Below are positions 10,616 through 20,385 of a DNA stretch of 64,000 nt, one piece after another. How positions within the stretch are numbered: the stretch's first letter is position 1; every line of letters begins with the position of its first letter. The notes below the pieces were generated by a model that searched no databases, was not told where the DNA came from, and saw only the letters and a list, made by a program, of their open reading frames with translations. The position numbers and the translations under genes were made by a program. This DNA comes from Sporothrix humicola. Taxonomy: Eukaryota; Ascomycota; Sordariomycetes; Ophiostomatales; Ophiostomataceae. The stretch is from the NCBI GenBank assembly GCA_021396245.1, contig WNYE01000037.1:186001-250000 (forward strand). Direction: 5' to 3'.

Positions 10616-11755
10616 ATGGGCCGTCCAGACATTGCTCCGCCATACTCGGCGTCCCCCGCGCCCTCCTTTTCGTCGTCGGGCTCCTTTTCGACCTCGTCCT
10701 CCTACGACCCCTTTGTCGATCTCGGCCGCTTGCTCGCGCGCCTCGAACAGAATCTGCTGCGCGCCGACTCGGACCGCTGGCGCCGGCTCGTGGCCGACGA
10801 GTTCCAGCGTCTGCAGGCCCGTTTCGACGTCGCGGCCGCCCGCAAACTGCTGACGCGTGTTGAGGGGACGACCCTCACGTCGATAAAATCGCTGTCCCGC
10901 CGGCAAGAAGTGCAGGCCGAGCTGAACCGGCGGCGGGCGCTGGTGGAGCTGCTGCAGGAGCGGCTGGACAATCTGGACGAGGAGGCGCGGGCGGCGGCTG
11001 CCCTGAGGGGAGGCGATGACGACGAGGAGAGTGACGATGGTTCAGAAGGCGATTTGACACATATTGTGCGGGCACCGATACAGACGCAAGCGCAGCCACC
11101 ACCATTACAGACACAGTCGATACAACCAGACCTGTCAACACCCACGAGTGCCACAACCGAAACACCAACACCGACATCCACATCTCAATCCTCAAAACCG
11201 AGACGGCGAAAGACGAACCGCGTGCGGATAGCAGTGCCGGAGGGGACACCATCGACAGATAGCCCGCAATCCGGGACGACGACGACAATGACCACACGGT
11301 CAAGGAAGAGGCAGCAGGAGGGAGAACAAACAGAAAAGGCAGAGGGCAGTCCAGATCGTGATACAAGCACGGCCCGCACGACGTCGGCTTCCCTTTTTGA
11401 AAAGAGCGGCGACGGCGACGCTTCTGTCACCACAGAAGAGGCCGTCCTCGACCACCACCGCCGCGAACAGGAGGCCTTGTCCGAAGATATTCTCAGGCTG
11501 GCAAAAGCCTTGAAGGAGAAATCTCTCGTCACCTCGCGCATGCTCGATGACGACAAGGATGTCGTCGACCGCGTCGGCGAGGGCATGAACACCACCACAG
11601 ACAGCCTGTCCGCCGCGAGCCGGAGCATGGCCCTCCTGACAAAGATGACCGAGGGCAAGGGCTGGTGGGGACGGATGCTGCTGCTGGGTATGGTCTACGG
11701 CTCGATGCTGGCCCTGCTGCTGCTGTTTCTGTTCTTGCCGAAGCTGAGGCTGTAG
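10616..11755 (+). CDS. USE1: SNARE protein Use1 (Golgi-to-ER retrograde fusion)
   Basis: A single exon encodes 379 residues. The N-terminal half has a helical region with LGRLLARLEQNLL and FQRLQARFDVAAARKLLTRV. A Ser/Thr/Pro/Gln-rich linker follows at about 150-270. A SNARE helix at about 285-345 contains LSEDILRLAKALKEKSL and SRMLDDDKDVVDRVGEGM, and a C-terminal membrane anchor follows at about 352-375. Use1 family SNAREs carry an aspartate at the ionic zero layer instead of glutamine, and an aspartate cluster sits at that place here. Known role: a Qc-type SNARE that pairs with Ufe1, Sec20 and Sec22 for fusion of COPI vesicles at the endoplasmic reticulum. Identification rests on the helix, the anchor and the overall layout; the linker is longer than in yeast. 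Confidence 0.85.
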   Translation: MGRPDIAPPYSASPAPSFSSSGSFSTSSSYDPFVDLGRLLARLEQNLLRADSDRWRRLVADEFQRLQARFDVAAARKLLTRVEGTTLTSIKSLSRRQEVQAELNRRRALVELLQERLDNLDEEARAAAALRGGDDDEESDDGSEGDLTHIVRAPIQTQAQPPPLQTQSIQPDLSTPTSATTETPTPTSTSQSSKPRRRKTNRVRIAVPEGTPSTDSPQSGTTTTMTTRSRKRQQEGEQTEKAEGSPDRDTSTARTTSASLFEKSGDGDASVTTEEAVLDHHRREQEALSEDILRLAKALKEKSLVTSRMLDDDKDVVDRVGEGMNTTTDSLSAASRSMALLTKMTEGKGWWGRMLLLGMVYGSMLALLLLFLFLPKLRL

Positions 11756-12009
11756 CTGAGGTGGCTCTATGCTGTTAGTTGGCTGGTTGGTTACTTCACA
11801 CTGTATATTATGATTGCATTATCCCGGGACTTGGATGTCCACATGTTACAAGTACGATAATAGAAATGGAAAACGAATTCATGTTTATTCTTGACTCCTT
11901 GACTCTTGACTCTTTGCAACAAGAAATCTTCGCAACAAACCTGCGCAATAGTATAACGAAAGACAGACCAGAGAGTAAAACGGTAAAACAATGGACAACA
12001 TGCAAAAAA

Positions 12010-13110
12010 TCAAAGCGCATCTGGTTCTACAACCACACAGTCTACCTCACATTGCTCACCGTTTCCCTCCATCTCGTCAACCTGCATCCGTTCTTCTTCA
12101 TTCACACTTTGAATCTTGAGATCAGCCGCACATTCCCTTTCTTCTTCCTCCTTATCTTCCACCTCTTCATCCTCATCCTCGTCCTCGTCTGATGGTAGAT
12201 TCTTCTCGTCCTCAATGGCTCCAACCGGCATCCCTCCGGCCGGTCTCTCGTACGTAAAATACTTTGGCGGCAGGTCCACACACTCTGCCCCAAGATAGCC
12301 GCCCTCTATGCTCCCCTTTTGGTCATTCTGGGCATCCTTGTCCAAAGGCACCCCGACGAGCCGCGCGTCCTAGGCCACGCCCGTCTTCTTGCGGAAAAAC
12401 GAGGTGAATTCGTGAAACGCCACCTCAAACAGCCGGCACGTCCCGCTCGGCCGAAAGTTGCGCGGCTGCTTGTGCGTCCGGCTCTTGTAGTGCCGCGCCG
12501 CGAACCAGTAGAGTGGCGGTTTGGCAAAGGACTCGAACAGGTGGAGGACGTACCGCTCCCCAAACACGCCCGCCGAAGGGTGGTCCCTCCTTAGAGTCAC
12601 ACGGTAGGCAAAGCCGGTGCAGTCGCGGTAGAGCCGGTACAGCGTCGAGTCGACAAATGACTCGCCCTCCAGGCGGCCGCGTTCTTTGGCGGCCAAGAGC
12701 CGCTGCTGACGGGCCGCGGGCGTTTCGACCTCGTTCTTGATGATTGTTTTGAGGAGGTAATGCCGCTCTGGCCGTTTCCGTCGCCGGTGCAGGGAATCTT
12801 CGAGCCAGTCGTGGAGCACAATGTGGACTGTCTTTGACTTGCTCTCTAAAGCAGCCTTGAGGGCGGCACACCTCTCCTTCTTTGGCTTGGTGTACTCTTC
12901 CCGGGAACACAGCAGGTGGGTGACGCCCTCCTTGTTCTCTGCCGAAAGACTCGTAACGAACCGGCCACCATTGTAGGCCATCCAGCGGGCCACGTCCGCC
13001 TCGGACCAGCCTGGACCGCCAAGACTACCGCCGGCCATGGCGACGACAGTGTCCCTTAGAATACGAGTTTTTGCCTTGGCCCGGCAGGCGGACTGCTTTT
13101 CTGGTGACAT
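12010..13110 (-). CDS. BRCT-domain protein interrupted by one in-frame TAG
   Basis: From the ATG at 13110 (MSPEKQ) the frame runs 246 codons to a TAG at 12372-12370. It then continues open in the same frame for 119 more codons to TGA at 12012-12010, so readthrough would give 366 residues. The first part holds a BRCT-like domain (GGSLGG, WSEADVARWMAYNGGRFV, VTHLLCSREEY, HIVLHDWLEDS) and a second module (ERYVLHLFESFAKP, YWFAARHYKS, FRPSGTCRLFEVAFHEFTSFFRKKTG). The part after the stop (DARLVGVPLDK, PPKYFTYERPAGGMPVG, then an acidic tail) resembles the conserved C-terminal extension of this fungal family, in which the interrupted position is, as I recall it, tryptophan. A frame upstream to 13164 lacks an ATG. 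The gene may be a nonsense allele, an A-to-I edited gene or a sequencing error. BRCT proteins usually bind phosphoproteins in DNA repair; no specific partner is implied. Confidence 0.8.
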
Positions 13111-13352
13111 GGTGCTGACGTGGAGGGTGACCGAGATGTCATGTAGAGGAGAGGCGTTTTCCAAAGGTCTGTGAGAGTCGGTTGAATGGCAAGTGTTTAT
13201 GATGATATCGAAGAAGGGCCCAAATGGTCAGTAGTCGTAAAAGGTGCTGCGAAACAGGAATGAAGAAATGTCAAATGTGCTTTTCTCTTGTCTATGAACG
13301 GAGATGTAGAAGATGAAGTAACAAATAAATCAAAAGTAATACCCGCGGACGC

Positions 13353-15692
13353 CTACTGCCCGAATTGCTTCGCCGCCTCCACAAACGCCCGGATCTTGGC
13401 CAGGTCCTGCTTCCCGTCCGTCTCGACGCCGCTGCTCGTGTCCACGCCCAGAACCCATCCAGACGCCTCGGGGCCCAGTGCCGTTAGTGTCGATGTCAGA
13501 TTGGCCGGTGTCAGGCCGCCCGCAAAGAGGAAAGTCAGGGAAGGATCCTTTGCCAGCTCCGCCTGCACCGCCGACACTTCGATCTGTGCGCCGGACCCCG
13601 CGCCCGAATCCAGGAGAGACACAGCGTGGTAGCCGCGCTGGCCGACGCCCGGCTCGCCGGGGCCAAACTTGTGCACGACGGGCACCGGGATCTGGTGCGC
13701 CCACTCGACCGGTTCGCGGCCGTGCAGCTGCACGACGTCGAGGTTGTACAGTTTTTGTTTTTCGAGCACGTACTCTAGCGGCTGGTTCATGAACACGCCG
13801 ACCAACAGCGGGCGGCGCTTGTTGTTGTGCTGGCGGCCGAGCGTCGTCCGGGCCTGGGCGAAAAAGTCGGTGGCAACCGCTGGCGTGGCAGGACTTGTCG
13901 ACCCGGGAGCATCCTCCCCCTCGTACTCATGCAACGCCTTGCTTATTTGCAACGCCGTCTCGTCCGTCACGAACCGTTTTGTGCCCGGGACCAGAATCAT
14001 GCCGACCAGATCCGCCCCGCTCCGCGCCGCCTCGAGTGCCGCCTCGGCACTACGCGTCCCGCAGATCTTGACCAGTAAGGGATTTGTTCGGGAAGAAGTT
14101 TGGGGGGTAGAAGAAGAGAAAGAAGGGACCGCACCTGAGCAGAGTTGGCGGATAAACTGGGCCGGGTCGGCTGCCCGCATAATGGCCTCGCCCACCAGCA
14201 CCGCATTCACGCCGTCCTTTTCGTTCTCGACCACGTCGGCCCGCGTGTTGATGCCGCTCAGCGCGCACAGGATCGTGTCCTCGGGCACCATGCTGCGCAG
14301 CCGGCTCGTCGTCTTGAGGTCGACCTCGAAGCTCTCGAGGTTGCGGTTGTTGACGCCAATCACCTTGGCGCCGAGCTGCTTCACGGCGCGTGCCATTTCT
14401 TCCGCGTTCTGCACCTCGACCAGCGGCTCCATCCCCAGCGACTGGCTGTACTTGTAGAGGCGCGCCAGCGTCTCGTCGTCCAGCATCTTGACAATTAGGA
14501 GCACAGTGTCGGCGCCCGCCAGCCGTGCCTCCAGAATCTGGTACTCGTCAAAGATAAACTCCTTGCGCAGGATCGCCGGTCGGTTCGGCATCGACTGCAA
14601 CACCTGGCGCACCGCCCGCAAGTCCTCAATGCTGCCCTTGAACCAGTCCGGCTCTGTCAGCACAGAAATCACGCTGGCGCCTGCCTGGGCGTACGCGCGG
14701 GCCTGCTCCGGCGCGCGAATGTCAATGGCGAACACGCCCTTGGACGGCGACGCCCGCTTGATCTCGGCCATGAGCGCCACGGGGAAGGGCGACTGGCGCA
14801 GACGGTCAACAAGCGACAGGGCGGGCGGGGCCGCGCCGGCATCGTAGGCGGCCTGGAAGTCCTCAAAGCGCTGCGAAGGGATCACGCGCTGGGCGGCCAC
14901 CAACTCTCGCCGGCGCGCATAAATCTGCTGGAGAATGTTGTTCTTCTTTGCGGAGGGAGCGGCTGCTGCTGCCGCCGCCTTCTTGGCTTCCTTGTCCGCC
15001 GCCTGTAGCGCCTCGTTCTCGGCCCAGGTGCCGCCGCGCATCAGCAGGAAATTGCGCACCATGGCGCGGCCGTCGGCCGACAGAATGCTCTCCGGGTGGA
15101 ACTGCACGCCCTCCACCGTGTACTCCTTGTGCCGCACGCCCATAATGACGCCCCGCTCGCCGTCCGGCTTGGCAATCCACGATGTGACCTCGAGCGAAGG
15201 GGGAAGGCTGCCGTAGGTGCCCGCCAGCGAGTGGTACCGCGTGACCGGCAGATGCTGCGTCAGGCCTGCGTAGACGCCCTTGCCGTCGTGCGCCAGCGGC
15301 GACGTCTTGCCGTGCAGGATCTCGCCCGCCGAGTCCACCGTGCCGCCGTACACGTCAAAGATGCACTGCTGGCCCATGCACACGCCGAAAATGGGAATCT
15401 TGCCGGAAAAGTGGCGGATGGCATCGCGGCTGACGCCCGAGTCGGTCGACGGGTGGCCCGGGCCGGGGCTGACGACGAGCTGCGTGGGGTTGAGCGCAAT
15501 CAGCTCGTCGAGGGAAACCTTGTCGTTGCGGATGACGGTGGCCGTGGCGCCCTCGAGCACGAGGTACTGGTAGACGTTCCAGGTGAAGGAGTCATAGTTG
15601 TCGATCAGGACGACATTGGACGCCGTGGGAATGCGCTCGGCCGGCTGCGGGTGGTGCGGCGAGTGGTCGATAATGTCTGGTGAAGAAGCCAT
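13353..15692 (-). CDS. TRP1: Trifunctional tryptophan biosynthesis protein (GATase / IGPS / PRAI)
   Basis: A single exon encodes 779 residues, starting at the first in-frame ATG in a GCCATGG context. There are three fused enzymes. (1) The glutamine amidotransferase subunit of anthranilate synthase, at about 25-225, has nucleophile Cys105 in GVCMGQQ, the oxyanion motif PGPGHP, and His199/Glu201 in FHPES. (2) Indole-3-glycerol-phosphate synthase, at about 250-510, has MAEIKRASPSKG, LRKEFI and IGVNNRNL. (3) Phosphoribosylanthranilate isomerase, at about 530-779, has VKICGTRS, VVQLHGREP, LFAGGLTPANL and GVDTSSGVE. An Ala/Lys-rich linker joins the first two domains, and a Ser-rich linker joins the last two. 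The order and length are those of Neurospora trp-1 and Aspergillus trpC. The protein acts in the cytosol and its first domain pairs with a separate anthranilate synthase large subunit not in this window. All motifs look intact. Confidence 0.97.
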   Translation of the reverse strand: MASSPDIIDHSPHHPQPAERIPTASNVVLIDNYDSFTWNVYQYLVLEGATATVIRNDKVSLDELIALNPTQLVVSPGPGHPSTDSGVSRDAIRHFSGKIPIFGVCMGQQCIFDVYGGTVDSAGEILHGKTSPLAHDGKGVYAGLTQHLPVTRYHSLAGTYGSLPPSLEVTSWIAKPDGERGVIMGVRHKEYTVEGVQFHPESILSADGRAMVRNFLLMRGGTWAENEALQAADKEAKKAAAAAAAPSAKKNNILQQIYARRRELVAAQRVIPSQRFEDFQAAYDAGAAPPALSLVDRLRQSPFPVALMAEIKRASPSKGVFAIDIRAPEQARAYAQAGASVISVLTEPDWFKGSIEDLRAVRQVLQSMPNRPAILRKEFIFDEYQILEARLAGADTVLLIVKMLDDETLARLYKYSQSLGMEPLVEVQNAEEMARAVKQLGAKVIGVNNRNLESFEVDLKTTSRLRSMVPEDTILCALSGINTRADVVENEKDGVNAVLVGEAIMRAADPAQFIRQLCSGAVPSFSSSTPQTSSRTNPLLVKICGTRSAEAALEAARSGADLVGMILVPGTKRFVTDETALQISKALHEYEGEDAPGSTSPATPAVATDFFAQARTTLGRQHNNKRRPLLVGVFMNQPLEYVLEKQKLYNLDVVQLHGREPVEWAHQIPVPVVHKFGPGEPGVGQRGYHAVSLLDSGAGSGAQIEVSAVQAELAKDPSLTFLFAGGLTPANLTSTLTALGPEASGWVLGVDTSSGVETDGKQDLAKIRAFVEAAKQFGQ

Positions 15693-17089
15693 GGCGGGGT
15701 GTGCGAGGTGGGGGTTATCGAGAGAGATGCTGTTGAAGAGGTTGTAGGAGGAGAGGAGGAGAAGAGAACTCGAGGAACCGAGAGAAAAAGGAGTCACTTC
15801 TTCGGTCTGCCGTGATTTGGAAGCAAGTGCGGGTTCCTTTAAGTTTCTAATAGGAAGCAGGGACCGGCTCGTTGGTCTGGTGGGAGAAGGAGCGATGGAC
15901 AATTGCTGATGACTCCCAGACTGCAGGAGTTCCGAAGACGGACTAGCTCTGTGCCTGTGGCCACCGCCAAATTTTCTGTGCCAAAAAAACGTTGCCGCAC
16001 GCTAAATCCCACTGTACGACCCTTCTAGGGGCGCACTTGTAGCGCTTAGAAGAGCCGTGACACAGTGTGCGCTGTTCCGCGTACCGTAGATCATGAGCCT
16101 TATAGTATACAGCCAGAACAGCTTGAATTACACCCGAAAGACGCCAATTGACTGTCAGATGTATTGTCAAATACAGTCTGACGCTTTGGAGGATCGTCTG
16201 TCAGATTTCCTGGTCTTTGTGTGGAATTGTTTATTCGATCGCATTTTCGGGCAACGGCTTTTAGCGTGCGCCGTTGACCGTTATAGCACAGTGCACACTG
16301 TTGACACACTGTACCGGATGACAGCCTCCGAACATCAACTTCATCCTTCTGTCACCAAGCAAGTTTGACCATTTTGTTTCTCGTCATTCGATGATACACA
16401 GGATGGTGTCTAAAGTAAGACATGAAGCACCTGAGACGTTGGCCTCATGATATTGTGTCGGGATACCATTTTGGGTAGGATTTAAAGTGACCAGTTTCCC
16501 GTCAGCGACAAGCTTTTTTCATGAAGGACCGTGATATCGATGATGTTTATCATGACAACAGAAATAATATTCATTCACCAAGAGCATCGATTACTGAGCT
16601 CGCTCTCGCTCTCGACCAGCCCTCTTCCGGGGGCTCTCTCACTTGAATAAAGCTTCCCGTTAACGGTTCAATTTCTCGGCTAGACTTTCGCGATGCGACT
16701 GGCCGGGTAAAGGACGGAAGAGCCTGTATAGTTTTCGCACGACCCGGAGCCGTGTTTCCCCCGCATGTTCCTCGCTTCTTGCAATCTTTTCCTCAATATG
16801 TGTTTATTGCCCAGAGACCACCCATTGAGCCTGAGACAGCAAAGCGAATACGAACGGTCCCTGGAAATATATTTAAATCACGCTGGGAAGGAGCGATGAT
16901 GGGCCGACATATTGGAGAGGCAGGTGGCAGGACAACAGACAATGACTTCATATAAGATGCCATCCGACCATATCAAGTGTAAATGCTTCTCCACCATTCC
17001 GCGCCAATACCGTGCCCCTCGATCGGCAGGGACACTTCTCTGTATCTTTATCCAACGTCAGAATATACTCATACTTCGAAGCTACCGTC
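15693..17089. other. Divergent intergenic region (TRP1 / GH2 glycosidase)
   Basis: This is an AT-balanced region with no coding-like frame. The stretch next to TRP1 (15693-15900) is pyrimidine-rich on the TRP1 strand. An imperfect hairpin lies at 16154-16182. A short CGCTCTCG-type repeat lies near 16600. No RNA gene was recognised. Confidence 0.5.
16154..16182. repeat. Imperfect inverted repeat (hairpin)
   Basis: GTCAGATGTATT pairs with AATACAGTCTGAC across a GTCA loop, with one bulged base. This makes a 12-bp stem. The function is unknown; it could be a transcription-factor site or chance. Confidence 0.5.
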
Positions 17090-19795
17090 ATGATGCACTC
17101 TTATCCGAAACCCGTGAGATGGAGCGCCTCGTTTTGTAGTGTCTTCTTATGGACGCTGATCTGTCTCGTCGGCTTCCACTCTGCCGACGCCCTGGCTCTT
17201 GCCGTCAGCAGAAGCCCTTCTAGCCTCGATGATCCGGCAACGGTATCGGCGCCCCAGCAGCCAGTGCGCCAGCGACTCAGTCTGAACAAGGGCTGGCGGT
17301 TCTCCCGCTTCACGTCGAATCCCGACTCGCTTTCGTATGACACGCTCAAACCATGGATGCTTGCCTCGTCCAACAAGTTCACGCCATCCAAGGCCCAGCC
17401 TGCCGCGCTGCCCTCCACCACACCCGCTGCCATCAATGCCAAGTATGCACAGGCCGCGTTTGACGACAGCACCTGGGAGGCTGTCAATGTGCCCCACGAT
17501 TGGGCCATCAAGGGCCCCTTTGGCGCCCCGGGCGTCGGCGGTGGCATGGGCCGGCTGCCGTCCAACGGCGTGGGCTGGTACCGCCGCAATCTAACACTCG
17601 AGGAAGCGGACAAGGGCAAGTCAGTGTTTCTGGACATTGACGGCGCCATGTCGTATGCAGCCGTCTGGCTCAATGGCCATCTTGTGGGCGGCTGGCCGTA
17701 CGGCTATGCCTCGTTCCGCTTGGATCTGACGCCGTACATTGTGGCCGGCGGGGACAACACGCTGGCGATCCGCGTCGACAATGCGCTGCAAAACTCGCGG
17801 TGGTACCCCGGCGCCGGCATCTACCGCAACATTTGGCTCGTCAAGGTGGACACTGTGCACGTTGGCCAGTTTGGCACGTACATTACGACGCCGACAGTCT
17901 CGGCCGACAGTGCCACGGCCAACCTTGTCGTTGAGGTCGAGAACAAGGGCACGGCCAGCCGCCAGGTCGACGTCGTTACCGAAGTGCACGTGTATGACCC
18001 CAAGACTGGCAAGCCTGCGAAAGAAGTCGTCGCCACGTTCCCCAAGGGCACCCTCACTGTCCCCGTTGGCGGCTCTGCATCGACCAACAGTTCGGTCACC
18101 ATTGCCAACCCCCAACTTTGGGGCCCGCTGCCTGACCAGAAGCCCAACTTGTATGTGGCTGTGACCACTGTCTCTGCTGGCGGCACAGTCTTGGACACGT
18201 ACGAGACCAAGTTTGGTGTCCGCACCATTACTTATGACGCCAACAAGGGTCTTCTCGTCAACGGGAAACATGTGCGTGTCCAGGGCACCAACAATCACCA
18301 CGACCTGGGGTCGCTCGGTGCCGCCTTCAACATGCGTGCGGCTCAACGTCAGCTTGAAATGCTGCAAGACCTGGGCTGCAATGCTTTACGCACGTCGCAC
18401 AACCCACCGGCACCCGAGCTGGTCGATCTCGCAGACGAGATGGGCTTCGTCGTCTTTGACGAGATCTTTGATTGCTGGACGGGCGCCAAGACCACAAACG
18501 ACTTTCACCTCATCTTTGCCGACTGGCACGAGGCGGATCTGCGCACATTTATCCGCCGCGACCGCAACCACCCGTCCGTCATTGTGTGGAGCTATGGCAA
18601 CGAGATTGGTGAGCAGCGCAGCGCATCGGCCCGGCCAACGGCACAGGAACTGCACGACATTATCCACAACGAAGACCCAACGCGCCCAACCACGGCCTCG
18701 ATGAACTCGGCGTCCGCCGGTAGCGCCTTTGCCGACGTCATGGACGTTGAGTCTCTCAACTACCAGGGCGAGGGACTGGGCACGTCGACTTCGTCGTCCT
18801 TCCCCAGCTTCCACAAGTCGTACCCGAACAAGATGATCTGGACCAGCGAGAGCGCCTCGGCACTGAGCACGCGCGGCACGTACATTTTCCCTGTCACATC
18901 GGCCAACAGCGCCACCGTCGGCAAGAACTCGGGCGGCGACGATACCAACCATTACGTCAGCGCCTACGAGCTGTATGCACCGAGCTGGGGGTCGTCTCCA
19001 GACAAGGTGTTTGGCATGCAGGACCAGTACTCGTACGTCGCCGGCGAGTTTGTCTGGACCGGCTTCGATTACCTTGGAGAGCCCACGCCATACGATAGTT
19101 CCCGCAGCTCGTACTTTGGCATTATCGACCTGGCTGGCTTCCGCAAAGACCGCTTCTACCAGTACCAGGCTCGCTGGCGGCCCGATCTGCCCATGGCCCA
19201 TATCCTGCCGCACTGGACGTGGCCCGACCGTGCAGGGCAAGTCACGCCCGTCCACGTCTTTTCGTCGGGCGACGAGGCCGAGCTGTTTGTCAACGGCCAG
19301 TCTGCCGGCCGCCTTAAGCGTGGAGATCGCTCCTACCGCTTCCGCTGGGACAAGGTCACCTATGCCGCCGGCGACCTGCGCGTCGTCACCTACAAGGACG
19401 GCAAGCAGTGGGCCGTCGACGCCGTCAAGACCGTCGGCACTGCCGCCAGCCTTAACCTGACGGCGGACCGCGTCAATATTGGCGTGGATGGTCTGAGGGG
19501 CAATGACGACTTGTCGTTTCTGTCGGTGGCCGTCCTCGATGCCGATGGCAACACGGTCCCGCAGGCCAACAACGCCATCACGTTCACTGTGACGGGCGCC
19601 GGCGAGCTTGTGACAACGGACAATGGCGACCCGACGGACATGACGGCGTTTCCGAGTGCGACGCGCAAAGCATTCAGCGGCCTGGCACTTGCCATTGTGC
19701 GGCCCAAAGCCGGGGCCAAGGCCGGCGAGACAATAACGGTGGCGGCGAGTGCGTCCGGACTGAAGGGCGCGCAAGTGGCATTGACACTGGTGTGA
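17090..19795 (+). CDS. Secreted glycoside hydrolase family 2 enzyme (beta-galactosidase-like)
   Basis: A single exon encodes about 901 residues from the ATG at 17090 (a second ATG follows at once). A signal peptide is visible (SFCSVFLWTLICLVGFHSADA). The frame is also open to an ATG at 17012, but that start would bury the signal sequence. The GH2 order is complete: a sugar-binding jelly-roll with WEAVNVPHDWAI, GVGWYRRNL, DGAMSYAAVWLNG and SRWYPGAGIYRNIWL; an immunoglobulin-like domain; then a TIM barrel with VRVQGTNNHHDLG, LRTSHNPP and DEIFDCW. The acid/base is Glu505 in SYGNEIGEQ and the nucleophile is Glu587 in IWTSESAS. C-terminal beta domains follow (HWTWPDRAG.., then an Ig-like module). 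The family includes beta-galactosidases, beta-glucuronidases and galactan-active enzymes; substrate choice is not resolved. It is probably secreted to degrade plant or microbial polysaccharide. The domain layout resembles bacterial GH2 enzymes. Confidence 0.93.
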   Translation: MMHSYPKPVRWSASFCSVFLWTLICLVGFHSADALALAVSRSPSSLDDPATVSAPQQPVRQRLSLNKGWRFSRFTSNPDSLSYDTLKPWMLASSNKFTPSKAQPAALPSTTPAAINAKYAQAAFDDSTWEAVNVPHDWAIKGPFGAPGVGGGMGRLPSNGVGWYRRNLTLEEADKGKSVFLDIDGAMSYAAVWLNGHLVGGWPYGYASFRLDLTPYIVAGGDNTLAIRVDNALQNSRWYPGAGIYRNIWLVKVDTVHVGQFGTYITTPTVSADSATANLVVEVENKGTASRQVDVVTEVHVYDPKTGKPAKEVVATFPKGTLTVPVGGSASTNSSVTIANPQLWGPLPDQKPNLYVAVTTVSAGGTVLDTYETKFGVRTITYDANKGLLVNGKHVRVQGTNNHHDLGSLGAAFNMRAAQRQLEMLQDLGCNALRTSHNPPAPELVDLADEMGFVVFDEIFDCWTGAKTTNDFHLIFADWHEADLRTFIRRDRNHPSVIVWSYGNEIGEQRSASARPTAQELHDIIHNEDPTRPTTASMNSASAGSAFADVMDVESLNYQGEGLGTSTSSSFPSFHKSYPNKMIWTSESASALSTRGTYIFPVTSANSATVGKNSGGDDTNHYVSAYELYAPSWGSSPDKVFGMQDQYSYVAGEFVWTGFDYLGEPTPYDSSRSSYFGIIDLAGFRKDRFYQYQARWRPDLPMAHILPHWTWPDRAGQVTPVHVFSSGDEAELFVNGQSAGRLKRGDRSYRFRWDKVTYAAGDLRVVTYKDGKQWAVDAVKTVGTAASLNLTADRVNIGVDGLRGNDDLSFLSVAVLDADGNTVPQANNAITFTVTGAGELVTTDNGDPTDMTAFPSATRKAFSGLALAIVRPKAGAKAGETITVAASASGLKGAQVALTLV

Positions 19796-20385
19796 GTTGT
19801 CGGCGAAGCATCGTTATTATGCAGTTGTAGCGTGAGATGGAAAGGGGGTAAGTGAATGATAATTAAATGGATCACATAAAATATAAACCACTTTGTTGTT
19901 CTTTCCGTTATTTTTGCAGTCTTTGTTGATCGTAGTTGTGTTGATGTTGAGTCGCCCCTTCCTGTTCTTGATTGAAGTCAGGAGAAGCTCCTCAGTGAAG
20001 GGAAGCTGCGAGCGTTGTCATAGGCTAGTGCAAGCTCCAGCCCCACATAAAAACACGCCCTTGACGCTTTGCAGCCCTTCGTTCCTGCCAACCAGGAGAC
20101 ACTCAGGCACTAGGCTGCTAGCACTAGCACAGCTCCAGCCGCGTCTTTTTGTACTGGCAATATTTTTCTGCCCACTGTTGACTGCTTCTCGCGATACCTT
20201 CAAAAAGAGCGTCACCAAAACAAATTGCAACAGGCATCACGACAACCAACGACGCAACGACGCCTGCATTTTCACAACACGCACTCTTTACGACCCACGA
20301 CGCGCGCCGCGTATCCGATTGACGCATCTTTCGCGCATCCTCCACGGCAGATGCTTGCGCTCGCTCGTTGACCGTTTCCCTAAAG
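19796..20385. other. Intergenic gap (GH2 / Nup192)
   Basis: This gap holds the 3' end of the GH2 gene and the promoter and leader of the nucleoporin gene. I see no gene and no clear repeat. Confidence 0.5.

Noticed and set aside
12361..12380. A tiny intron that would remove the TAG in the BRCT gene
   Set aside because: The only GT..AG pair spanning the stop is nine bases long, too short to be spliced, and no longer GT-AG pair restores the family sequence.
14095..14140. Possible intron in the IGPS-PRAI linker of TRP1
   Set aside because: The frame is open through the segment and reads as a Ser-rich linker; no CTAAC branch site is seen.
15693..15902. N-terminal extension of TRP1 by about 70 codons
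   Set aside because: The frame is open but contains no ATG; the first ATG (15692) has an ideal context and matches the family N-terminus.
15990..16310. Apparent terminal inverted repeats (GCACGCTAAA and ACAGTGTGC in both orientations)
   Set aside because: The copies are short and their order is not nested as it would be for a transposon; this is likely coincidence.
18386..19774. 462-codon antisense frame in the GH2 gene
   Set aside because: It is a mirror of GC-rich codons on the other strand; the sense frame has complete GH2 motifs.
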